Of a stretch of DNA of 64,000 nt, positions 48,221 through 58,380 are shown one piece after another. Origin of the DNA: Pseudopithomyces maydicus (lineage: Eukaryota; Ascomycota; Dothideomycetes; Pleosporales; Didymosphaeriaceae). Location: the NCBI GenBank assembly GCA_026873275.1, contig JANTUC010000009.1, forward strand, positions 1,736,001 to 1,800,000. Reading direction: 5' to 3'. How positions within the stretch are numbered: position 1 is the stretch's first letter; the number at the start of each line of letters is the position of its first letter. The notes beneath the pieces were generated by a model. That model had not been told where the DNA came from. It did not search any database and worked only from the letters and a program-made list of their open reading frames with translations. A program made the position numbers and the translations under genes.

Positions 48221-48390
48221 ACGTATTTCAATTTTCTTTTGAACTATTTTTGGCTTTTGCGGTGTCGCTTAAGCTCCGCAGCTATCTGGGTGTTTTCATG
48301 TAATATATTTCAACGTTCTGTTGTCATAAATTTCAATGTTCCTTTGGACCTTTTCAAGCTTTGCGGTGCCGCCTAATCTTTGCAGCTTCT
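48221..48390. repeat. Diverged tandem duplication at the 3' end of a hypothetical gene
   Basis: 48221-48285 and 48326-48390 are about 70-75% alike by eye over 65 bp (TTTCAA..TTC.TTTG.AC..TTT....GCTTT.GCGGTG.CGC....CTC.GCAGCT). The right copy includes the C-terminal codons of the minus-strand gene at 48354-48914. A shorter third piece (ATATTTCAACGTTC) lies at 48304-48317. Confidence 0.65.
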
Positions 48391-48914
48391 GCTGCTGCAA
48401 TCACCATGTTGAAGGAAGTAACGTGTTCAGCATTTGATGATTGGCTGAGGTGTTCTTCCCGACCATTTGATGATCGGCTGAGGTGTTGTTCTTCCCAACC
48501 ATTTGATGATCGGCTGAGGCGTTGTTCCTCCACAACATTTGATGATCGGCCGAGGTCATATCCTTCCCTCCCATCCAACAACCGTTCCCAATAAACATCC
48601 CCCGGCATCACAGCATACCTCTTCCTCTTCCTGGCCCTCCTCATCTCCACATGGTCCGGCCACCGCACGAGCCAGTCGATCAGCGTGACGTGCCAGAGGT
48701 CAGGTCGACCCTGGAGCTCTTCTGAGTACAGCCAACTGTTCGAGGGGACCCAGAAGGGTTCGTCGATGGGCTTTTGGGAGAGGACTTGGTCCATGAGGGA
48801 CATGGTGTGGGGATCGATGGGGGTATAGATGAATGGGGGAGGGGATGGAGGGGGTGAGTTGCTTCGCGTTGAGTTTCTCCGCGTTGAGTTGCTCCACGTT
48901 GGGTCGGTTTGCAT
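48354..48914 (-). CDS. Hypothetical protein with 12-residue C-terminal repeats
   Basis: Open frame of 186 codons. The second in-frame ATG at 48803 (MSLMDQVLSQKPIDEPFWVP) is the likelier start, because the 37 residues before it are Asn/Ser/Arg low complexity encoded by GTTGCTTCGC-like repeats; that gives 149 residues. A Trp-rich globular part (DEPFWVPSNSWLYSEELQGR, DLWHVTLIDWLVRWPDHVEM) is followed by about four 11-12-residue repeats of the form EEQxLSRSSNGW, then a basic C-terminus (AKIRRHRK). I do not recognise the family. The repeats correspond to the 33-36-bp DNA repeat listed separately. Confidence 0.55.
   Translation of the reverse strand: MQTDPTWSNSTRRNSTRSNSPPPSPPPFIYTPIDPHTMSLMDQVLSQKPIDEPFWVPSNSWLYSEELQGRPDLWHVTLIDWLVRWPDHVEMRRARKRKRYAVMPGDVYWERLLDGREGYDLGRSSNVVEEQRLSRSSNGWEEQHLSRSSNGREEHLSQSSNAEHVTSFNMVIAAAEAAKIRRHRKA
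48431..48571 (-). repeat. 33/36-bp coding minisatellite
   Basis: Units starting CATTTGATGATCGGCTGAGG begin at 48431, 48464, 48500 and 48536, with a degenerate fifth at 48572. Lengths 33, 36, 36 and 36 keep the reading frame of the host gene. Confidence 0.85.
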
Positions 48915-50500
48915 TGTTTTGCGCTGCGTTGCGTTGCGTTGGTTTACTTTGCGTTGCTTGCTTTGCGTTGCTGTGCTGAGCTCGTAGTTCTTCGCAGCAG
49001 TTGAAGTGATATGTCGTTATCTCTTGTCTCAACCGAAGCGGAAAATCCCGTGATTTAATGCACCGGCGGAGCGATTTGCAGCCGTCGGGGCGCATTGTTC
49101 TGGATGTCGGAACGACATTGTGCATTCACAGTGCCCCTGGACGGATTGGGTTGTGACGCCGTTGCGTGAACGTGGCTTACTTCGTCAGAAAGTAGTGGCC
49201 CGTGTCAACGACAAGAGTGACGGAGTGAAGGCTATAGATGCCATCTTCACTCTTGGTGATTTGAAAGTTGTTATATATATATATATTATAGTTATGCAGA
49301 AAAAGCAGCTGAGCAGCTAACCAGCTGTATATATATGATGTTGACCCCGCAGCCCTGGTAGGGCGCGGGGTGATTTTTGCATCGATTAAATCGTGGTAGT
49401 ATATATATTTCCCGCGAAATAAAGGCGTTTCAAGAATGCATTGTGTATACTTTAGCTATTCTGCGCCTCACCTTTTCGCATCTAAATCGACAAAGAGCGC
49501 GCATTGTGCATGGCAGTCTGCCTTTCGATCATGGTTACCAAAACCTAAGCACAGCATTCAAACACAAGCTAATACTAGTCTAGACATAACAAATGTACTA
49601 AGTAGAGGCACCAGAATAACCCACTACATATAGGAGAGCATGTCGGTATGGAACGAAGATTACGTCATCACGCCCTTCCCCCACACAACACACCCACCCT
49701 TCTTTGTCTCCACGTAGCAGTGTAGTAACCACCCCTACCAAAGACGTAAGCAGTACATACGTCCGTAGTCTAAACATTAAGCGAGCCATCATACCCGCCC
49801 CAGCATACCCGCCCCATGTACCCGGAAACCCCAGTAGTGTATCCACATCTCAGCCCCGGCAGCTAGCCGAAAGCGGTAGCTGTCAATATTATGCTTAATG
49901 GGACGACATGCGAACCTTTTATGGATGGTGCGACAATGTTGGATATGAATATCGCGTGCTGCGAAAGAGGGGTATTGATGTTTTGATGGAAATCTTTTGT
50001 GTGAGATGGGTGGAGTTGTATGTCGACAATTTGGGAAGCTGGAAAGAGGCCTGAGGAAAAAGGGAATGTGGCGAAGACAGGACATCGCTGCTGCAGACCC
50101 ACGCAGGGTCATACCCAGTATCAGATCAGAATCTCGGGATATGTATGCATTACTATCGCTACTTTTTTCTCGCCGTCCATCCATCCACCCACGCAGAGCA
50201 ATCATCGATCTCCTGATCTCATGCCATCCTTTTCTCGTCCGTCATCATCCGTCATCACCCCAATACCGTCACCCTCTCACACAGAACCCATAAAAAACCT
50301 CCATCCCGTCCAAAGCCCATCCCATCACAAACCCATCCTCCACGCATACCAGAAAAGAGAAAAGAAAAACCCTTCCATCAGAGTCGCCCGGGTATCAAAA
50401 AATCAAGTACCGAAAACGCCTGCCTCGACCTTCGAGACTGAACAAATAATCATTGTAGTAAAACAGCGGATAGAAACTTAAGCGGTAAGAGCTCATTAGA
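48915..50500. other. Intergenic region
   Basis: GCGTTG-type short repeats (48,905-48,975) upstream of the hypothetical gene, a TA microsatellite near 49272-49290, and a strong hairpin at 49344-49371 (listed). The overlapping frames at 49,600-50,480 carry no recognisable motif. Confidence 0.4.
49344..49371. other. GC-rich perfect hairpin followed by T run
   Basis: Outer arms ACCCCGC (49344-49350) and GCGGGGT (49365-49371); inner arms GCCCT and AGGGC around a GGT loop; a single unpaired A (49351). It is followed by GATTTTT. Set in AT-rich surroundings, 12 paired bases with a 3-base loop is a striking structure, but no function can be assigned. Confidence 0.5.
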
Positions 50501-50559
50501 CAGAAGCTGAGACGAGGAGGTACGCATCAGCCATAAGCAGAGCCGAGAAGGTATGCAGT

Positions 50560-50940
50560 CGCTGGAAAGAGAAAACGCCAGGGGTATTTTGTTGGGGGTA
50601 TTAAAAGGCCGCCGTTAGGCAAGGCGTCTGTCTAAAGAGGCGCTATAAGAGAGGTTGGCGACTGTAAGAGGCGCAGAGATGAAGCCGAGAGGAGTAGTAA
50701 TCGCAAAGGAGTAGAAGGCGCAGAGAGATCGTCGGATGCGAGAAGATGATACGCAGCAGCCGCAAGGAAAAACGCCGGGGGTATTTTTGGGGGTATTAAA
50801 AAGCCTCCTGACAGGAAAGGCGTCCGTCTAAAGAGGCGCTAGAAGAGAAGTTGGCGTTTGGAGAAGGCGCAAGAGAGGCAGCTGATAGTCGCAAAGGTCG
50901 CAGAGAAGTAGAGGGCGTAGAGAGGAGATCCTTGGTCGTA
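50560..50940. repeat. Two-copy direct repeat of about 200 bp
   Basis: A segment from about 50567 (AAAACGCC.GGGGTATTTT, GGGGGTATTAAAA, GTCTAAAGAGGCGCTA.AAGAG, AGTTGGCG-like) recurs from about 50768 with roughly 80% identity by eye. It leads directly into the next array. Confidence 0.75.
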
Positions 50941-51890
50941 AACGCCATCCATCAGCAAACCTTTCGTCGCAAGGTCGACCAGGAAAGCAAGTCATGGGTA
51001 GTAAACGCCATGAGAGAAGCGGTCGATCGTAAGAGTCGCAGAGAGGATACGCCAGGGTCGTAAATGTCGTAAAGAAAGAGCTTGGTAGTAAACGCCATTA
51101 AGAAGCAAGCCACCGGTCATAAACGCCAGTAAGAGGCAAGCCACTGTCGTAAACTCCGTGACAAAAGAAGTCGTTGGTCGTAAACGCCATCGTAAAGGCA
51201 AGCACCAATAAAGCAAGCCACTGGTCGTAAACGCCATGAGGAAAGTAGGCCGCTCGTCAGAAAGCCCACCAGGAAAAGCAACCCATTACCCGTTAACGCC
51301 ATGATAAACCCCATAAAGAAAAAACCCCGAACCCGAAAAGACCATGAGAAAATCTACCAGCTAACTGCAAACTCCATGCAGAAGGCGCAGGGTGGGTGAA
51401 AAAAGACATCGTGAAGCCCATGAAGAAAGGGGGCAGCTGGTCATGGATGTCAAGAGGAGAGAGAGTAGACCGCTCGTCGAGAAAATCCCGAGGAAAACAA
51501 GCCAATATTCGTGAAGACCATAAAGTGAAAAAAGACAGAAGCCGCAAACGCCATTTTCAAACCCATAACGAAAAGAAGCAGATGATCGAAAAGGCAACCG
51601 GGACATGGACTGGTCGTAGGACTCGTGAAAAGGCAAGCTGCTGGTCGTAAATGCCAGTATAAAAGCAAGCCGTCGGTCATAAACGCCATCGTGAAAGCCA
51701 TGAAGAAGAAAAGTCAAAGATCGAAAAGGCCACGAGAAGTCCCCCGGGCATGAGAGTCGTTAAAAGGCAAGCCGTCGTCGTAAACGCCATGAGAAGAGAA
51801 GTCAAAGTTGAGCATGCCATGAAGAAAGAAAGTCGAATGTCGAAAGTGCCGTCAAGAGAGGAAGCCGCCGGTCAATAAGCTCAGGAGGAA
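50936..51890. repeat. Degenerate tandem array with GGTCGTAAACGCCAT core
   Basis: The core or a close variant recurs at about 50936, 50997, 51057, 51084, 51115, 51147, 51176, 51225, 51645, 51676 and 51776, often followed by GAAGAAGCAAGCCACT-like sequence. Spacing varies from about 30 to 60 bp and degenerates between 51,290 and 51,600. The minus strand reads MAFTTSGLL-like peptides in changing frames, so it is probably non-coding. It ends just before the stop codon of the next gene. Confidence 0.7.
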
Positions 51891-51899
51891 ACCATCCTT

Positions 51900-53526
51900 C
51901 TACCTAAACCGGTTCATCATGGCCGCACACTGCCCGCACGCCAGAAGCTTACAATCCACCCTACTGCACTGCATAAACACGTTCGCGACTACGCCACACT
52001 TCTCACAGCGCGGCCGCGTAGTCTCTTGCATCTGCGCACCCGCTGGCATCTGCACGTATCGCTGGACGTTCACACGGCTAGGGTGCAAAATGAGTGTCTC
52101 GGTTCGGGTGTCGATGCGACGCAAGTCGTGGTTGTCCCGGGGGCAACGCCGGCGCTCGGGTTCCTGAGGTGAGTTGGGGTCGGGGCGTGTCTGGGCGGGG
52201 GATATCTGGGCGGCGGAGAGGTTCATGCGCGGAGGTGGTGGACCGCGGGTAAGTAGTGGAAGTGGACCGTCGGCCGCTGGGGAACGACGGTGGAAAGCTG
52301 ACTGGGGGTGACCGCGGGAGGTTCGCGGTGGGCCGGCGTAGGCGGGGCGGGAGTCGGAGCGCGGCGGGAGGGGTGGTGTCGGGGCGCGAGACGGGGGCCT
52401 CGAGGGCGCGGCGCGCGGAGCTGCGGTGGGTGTCAGCGGGTGCGCTGGAAGACGGTCGTGAGCCTGCACGTGGGCAGGCTGGCGTGAGGAGGACCTTAGG
52501 GCCCTGTGCCCCTCTGCGTAGGGGTCGTTTTCCGCGTCGAACGCGGGGAAAGGCTCCGTCTGCCTGCCGCCTGTACCATCGTTAGCATAAACATCTCGTA
52601 TGAGGACGGCGTGCTTGACCGCAGAAGACCTCCGACGGGCCGCCCATCTTAGGTTGTACAACCACCGAGGGAAGTCTGGACGGCCTATCCAGAGATCTCA
52701 CTGCGACGCCACACTGTTATGACTTACCCTGCGCGGGTGCGGCCACGGCCCTCTCTCTCTCCTCTCGCTGGCGCCTGTTGAGCGCCGGAGGGCCGTGGCC
52801 CACGACCCTGACATTCCCCGCGGGGACGAATCTGGCGGCTTGCGCCGCCCTGATCTCGGGCTCTTCGCCCGTCCTCTCTCCTGCCCTCATCTTGGGCGGC
52901 GGTGGTAGTGGTGGTGGTGGTGGTGGTGGGAGGGGCGGGCGCGGACGGGTTCTGTCTTCGAAAATGCCAGGTGCGATGCTGGCGGTGGAGTCGTGGTGCG
53001 CGCGGTTTCCTCTTGCGGCGGGGGCGGCGGCGGCTGATATAAGGTCGAGTGAGAGCGTGTGAATGGGATTTCTTGGCGGGCTAACTCGAAAGGTTCTGGA
53101 AGGTTCAGGTGAGAGAAACGCGCAATTGCCTCTTCAGTGGTGGGTTGTTGCGGTGAAGGTGAAATCTCCTCTGGCGCGCGATCCTCGTATGACTGGATTG
53201 CCTTCAACTCTGCGTCACTTGATAAGCGCATCGAGACGCGCCTTTCGTTCCTACCCTCTGCGTGAAGAAGCTTCTGTGATTCTGCTTATTCTGTTGAGCG
53301 GTTGAGGGGCTGGGCGCACTTGACCCAGGACCGCAAGGCGGAACTGCAGGAGGTGCAGCAAGTCTTGCAGACTCGAATTGCTCTGCTCAGACTGGACTTA
53401 ACGATTGGGGATGCAGCTAGTGCCCATGTTTGCCATGGACCTGGAAGAGAAACGCTCGCCGCCGCCTGTGACCCTCTCCTTGGGTCGGAAATAGTCGATG
53501 ACCCTGTTGGCCCTCTTCTGCTCCTG
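51900..53526 (-). CDS. Proline-rich protein with C-terminal cysteine cluster; multi-exon, frame broken
   Basis: Coding segments on the minus strand: 53526-53403 (RANRVIDYFRPKERV), about 53343-53232, 53231-52728 (MRLSSDAELKAIQSYEDR ... RFVPAGNVRVVGHGPPALNR) and 52570-51900 (ends CEKCGVVANVFMQC then CKLLACGQC). The intron 52727-52571 has GTAAGT, a GCTAAC branch site and a TACAG acceptor. The last part (two CxxC pairs and further Cys) looks zinc-binding. Function unknown. The frame changes inside a proline run: reading resumes as PPPPPPLPPPK after one missing base at the C-runs 52928-52935; a 56-nt intron with a poor GTCCGC donor is the alternative. Another possible one-base loss lies near 53255-53262. 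The N-terminus is unresolved; an earlier exon may exist near 53575-53690. Confidence 0.5.
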
Positions 53527-53699
53527 CTGGTCATCAGTACATCTTGGCAAGAGTCACTGGATAAAAAAGGGGCACTTTACCTTCTGGCTTGTCGAGCCAA
53601 GGTTGACTTGACTCTACAAGTAAACCAGCTTCCACTGCTCATTCTTTAGAAAAGGGGTACGATGCCCCAACCTCCAAAGGACGCTGAACCGGCTTTGCT

Positions 53700-54651
53700 A
53701 CCACTGCCGCCATCCACCCTCAGGTTTTCTCGAAGTAAATCAACCCCTTCCAAGTCACAGCATCCATCGAAACCCAGCTCCACCCATCATTGAGACCACC
53801 ATCTCTCTAGTTCTCCACGCCCATTGCCGGGGCTCGGAATCAGACTTACGCGAGACTAAAAGATACCCCTCGAGAAGCAATAGAAGGAAGGAAGATAGGA
53901 GTGATTTGAACGAAGCAGGGGGATACATGGAGAATGGAATGGGCTAGGATGGGATGGGATGATAAAGGAAGTCGAGGGGGAATACGACAGGGAAGGGGAG
54001 CACACTCGGAGAGGGGAGAACGAGCAAGAAAAACAAGTCAAAGGAACACGCCCCAGTCAGAAGCCAGAGGAGTACGCACGGAACGACAGGTGTGTTGTAG
54101 GAAAACATATCGGGAGGAATGCGGCAAGGATGGATAGCAAGAGGTACGCAGAATGGAGTTTGAAGGGAAGACAAACCGGAAAACGATACGCCCAGGTACG
54201 GAGAGGAGCGCAGAGGTGTAGGCGGAAAAGTAAAACGAATTCAGGGAAGGAGGAACGCTGCACTGGTAAAGGGTGTGGCAGGTATGAAAAGGAGATAGGT
54301 CGAAAGGAAAACACAAAGGAAAACACAAAGGTAGGACGCAAGTAGCGAAGCACGAGCAGAAAAAGAAGCACGAATCGTACTACAGACGACAAACCTTCCC
54401 AAAAGAAAAAACCCTGGATAATCCATACATACATACATAGAAAACAAACCGTTGCTCTAGTGGGGTAGGGTATACAGCGGTGCAACAACAGTGAGAAATC
54501 AATACAGACACAGACACAGACACCTACCAGTCGCAATCGCATCGCTTCGCCCCTCTACCTCCTCCCGCTTTCCCTTCTTCTCAACCAAGCCTCACCCCTA
54601 ACCAATCTCCCCTCTCATCTCCTCTCCTCCCCATTTACCCCGTTCAACTTA
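53700..54651. other. Intergenic region
   Basis: About 950 bp, G/A-rich on the plus strand, downstream of the DUF676 lipase gene. A short GACACA repeat lies at 54505-54521. Frames here are compositional. Confidence 0.45.
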
Positions 54652-57600
54652 TTATTCGCTCTCCCCACCCCTCGGTGCCGCCTCGCCGAAATAACTCAAC
54701 CGCGCAACCTGCTCACTGACTCCACCCGTACTTGTATTCCCACTCGCACTCCCACTGGCACTTCTCGCCCTCCCCTCGTTCCCACCCGCCTCCGCCTCCG
54801 CTGCCGCGCTCGCCCCCTGCGGACTCGCCACCTCGATACTCTTCCTCAATCCCACGGTGCTCAGACTCGCTGCCGCAGCCGCAGCCGCAGACGCAGACGC
54901 CGACGGAGTCTGTGGCGGACTCGCCGTCAGCCTCCCCTTACCAAGCAGTGTCCCGGACCCACCCATCGACTCGAGGGAATCCGGCTCGCGCGTCGACGTC
55001 GACGATCTACTGGGCGATTTGCGATGTGCAGAGCGAGGCGAGGAGCCCAGCCCACGATGCACATCTCCACCCTGCGGGGACGCAGAGAGGAACGACGCGA
55101 TCTCCGCCTCGCTCGTGCCGTGCGCTTCGGGCGTCCTAGGCTGGGCGTTGGAATTCGGACCAGAACCAGAAGCTGCATTAACATTGTTACTCTTCCTCTT
55201 CCCCTGCGGCGGGAGCTGCAAAAACCGCTGCAACGCATTGCGCTCGTCCTCCTCGTCCTCCTCATCCGACGTCCCCTCGAAATACGCATCGTCCCACGCC
55301 GCCGAGTCCCTGCTCCGCACCGTATCCATCGTGTGCCCCCGGGCGCGCCGCGGCCCCGCCTTCAGCGGCGCGAGTTCGTCGGCGACCTCGCGCATCTCAG
55401 AGTCTGTGCGCTCGATGGGCGGGACGGCACTCGCTTGGCCCTTGACGTGCTCGCCGTTTTCGTTGACGGCGTGGACGTCCTTTGCGCGGTCGATGCCGGG
55501 CTCGTGCTCGTCGCGCGTGGCGGCCGAGAAGGTGGATGCGAAGTGCGTGTCGCAGAGGTGCTTGACGACGGGCCAGCCGTAGGCGTTTGCGAACATGCGG
55601 CGGACGATGATGTTGTTGTGGGCGTCTGGCTCGAGGCGCACGAGGACCTTGCGCCAGGAGAGGTCGCGGTGGTAGGCGCGGGCTATTTTCTCCTCGACGC
55701 GGAGGCCGCTGACGGTGTCTGTGCTTGTGGTGGAGAGCTGGGAGGAGGTGCTGTCACCGGAGAAGGAGCGGGTTGGGTTTCGCTTTTTGGCGGGCGGCGC
55801 GGGGATGTCTTCGGGGTGGTAGATGCGGTCGTGGAAGATGGTGCGGGCGCGGGTGGAGGGGTCGATGATCCAGGAGGTTTCGGGGACGGGGGAGCGAGGA
55901 GGTCGCCTGCGGATTCGAAGATTGTGGTTTTGGGGGGCCGGCTACGTGCGAGGGGTCGTTGAGCAGGGAGTCGCCGCGGGTTGCTGGGGGCCTCTTCCTT
56001 TGTTGCTCGGGCTGCTCGGGTGGTGGTGGAGCGGCGGCTTGGGCGTTGGCTTCTTCTTGTTCCATGGCGAGCGTTTGGCTTCTCTTGAACATCTTTTTGT
56101 CTTTGGCGGTGTGCTTTCCTGATGGGCGGATGTAGTTCCACAGGCTTGAGAACGGCCCGTTATAAGGGCCTGCATATTGATCCCCAGAAGCGGATGTGGG
56201 TCTACCATCGGAATCCCGTCGCTGGCCGTCTATCCACTGGCTCGCGCTGGGTTCTGCAGCAGCTTGCGCTTCGTCGTCCTGGTTGGTGACGTCTACGCCA
56301 GGCTGGGGGACGGCTGTCTCATCGCCGCTAAACGAGGGTGTCTCTGTGCCGTCAGTCTGGTCTTCAGAGAAGGTGAGCCGTGATGGATTGGGCGAAGTAT
56401 TCTGCCCGATCAGCTGCCCAAAGCCCCAAGCAGCGACAGTGCCGATGAGTCCATTCTCGCGCCTTGCCTTTTCGACCTTGCCCAGACCCCTCCAATCAAG
56501 GAACAGCAAACAGCTGGTACGAAGTGGCACGATTCCGTCGTTGACGACGTTCGAATAGACGGTCCTGTTCCTGAACATTCGCAGAACGACGTGGGCCGGA
56601 CCGGTCGGTAAGATTCGAAGCAACGGCTTGGAGCCCGGATCGTCTTCCCTATGCTGGCCCTGTGACTGCCCACCAAGCCCGCTGACCATTGCCGTCCATC
56701 CACTCCTAGCCAGCGTAGGGGCCCTCCACGTCAACCCCAAATCCTGCCCGGTTCTGCCGACCAAGCCAAAGTCCAGAGCAAACTTGACGTACATGGGATT
56801 CTCATTGCTTAGACCCAGGAACGGGGAAGCCAGCGCGATGAAATTGATGGGCTTGATCTTGTCGAAGAACTCAGGGGAGTGCTTGTATATGTATGCAATC
56901 GCGTACGTCTGCACGACACCGCCAAGAGAGTGTCCAACGAAGCTGATACTCGTAAATTTGTAAGCTCGTTTGTCTTCGTGGTGGAACCCTTGATGCAACA
57001 CGCTGCTGCCTTCGTGCGCTGGGGCGCCCGTGGTGTGCTTGTCTTTTGTGGGTGTGAAAGGCGTCATCTTCATCTTCGATTTCTTGAGCGGCAGATACGG
57101 GTGATCTGGGTACGTGAGCTCTAAGACATACTTCGCCAATCGCTTGCCGAGATACTGGATTCCGCGCTCTGTCTTGATCACGTTCTTAGCAAACCCGCGC
57201 ACGATGACCTCCTCATCGTCATCCTCGTCATCGTTGCCGTCGTCCTCTTCTTGAATACCATCCTGGCCGCCGGATAAAGGAGCAGTAGAAATATCATTCA
57301 GGTTTGTCTCATCAGCCCTTGCACCGCGCTCTTCCCGTCGCCGTCTGCGTCGGTCCTCCCGCGCCTGCCTCGCGGTGGCATCGATGCTCTCCTTCAGGTA
57401 CAGCATGTCTGCTCCCAGATTGCTGTGCAGTCCATGGGTAAGAATAACAAGGTGGATCTTCTTCTGCTTGCGCGGCTCCTCGGGTTGGTTTTGGGGAATC
57501 TCCGCAGACTGTCGATTGGGCTTCTTCGCATCTTCCTGCTTGGTCCCCGGCAGCTCCGGCTTATTCCACAAACTCGTCGTGTCATCGACAACCAACTTGA

Positions 57601-58380
57601 TGGCCTTTGAGTACACCCCCTTCTGGTTCGCGGCATGGCTCGACCTATGCGACGCCTTTCCTTGCTGGTGGTCCTGCACTTGGCCGGGGACGCCATGCGA
57701 ATTCCCGGTGATGGCCATGAAGCCTAGGTCCAGCGACTTCTCATCGCGGGCGACCAGCAGCTCGTAGCCGATGGACGCCGACTGCGAGAAGATGATCTGC
57801 GAGGCAATCTCTATGATCCATGTTGCGCTCTTGGGTTCGCTGTCGTACGCTTCCCTGTTCCCGCCCACCTCGCGGATGTGTTCGGGCACGGTCAGCCGCG
57901 CATTCCAGGAGCCGCCCGCCTTGAGGTTTGGCTCGAACTCGGGCACGCCGTCCCGCTTGGGGGCCTCTACCTTCTTGTTTGGGTTGAAGGTGGAGGGGTA
58001 GGCGGCGACGTGGATGGTGTACGGGCCGTGGAGGTAGGCGGCGCGGAGGGGGATGGCAGATGTGTTTCGGATGCGTACGTGGAGGAAGTTCGGGGAGGGC
58101 AGTATGCGGTCGTTGGCAGGCGTGTAGGTCACCGTGTACCTGCAACGGGGTCAGTACCAGCGGCCTAGCCCACAAGGTTCCGAGTCAACGGTCCGCACCT
58201 CACCACCTCGCCAACCTTGACGCTCCCCGTCTGGTGGAGCAGCAACATGGTCCTGGCGCGGCGTTCCTCACGGCGCTGGTCTTTGCGCGACTGCGACAGC
58301 AGAAAGTACGACGAGCGGGCTTCGGTGCAACCCGCGTCGGGGATCTGGGCGAGCGAATATGTGCGCGGTGTGAGCAGCAT
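54652..58380 (-). CDS. DUF676 (putative serine esterase/lipase) protein, two one-base frame breaks
   Basis: Exon 1 58380-58199, intron 59 bp, exon 2 58139-54652; with two bases restored the length is 3672 nt, 1223 residues. An N-terminal beta-rich domain of about 200 residues precedes the esterase domain: VILTHGLHSNLGADMLYLKE (oxyanion-type start, about 292-310), nucleophile GHSLGG (about 463-468), and VNDGIVPLRTS with a candidate acid. Family members related to yeast Lpl1/Rog1-type proteins act on lipid droplets or lipids; the activity here is inferred. The region 57,210-57,260 codes an acidic insert (EEDDGNDDEDDDEE). Near 55.9 kb the frame shifts twice: PPKTTIFESAGDLLAPP needs one more C at the run 55932-55937, and ETSWIIDPSTRARTIFHD another at 55882-55892. 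The last 330 residues are Ser-rich and disordered. Confidence 0.9.

Noticed and set aside
53302..53649. Plus-strand frame beginning LRGWAHLTQDRKAELQEVQQ that looks like a coiled coil
   Set aside because: No ATG start, and the opposite strand carries better exon candidates of the proline-rich gene with splice signals.
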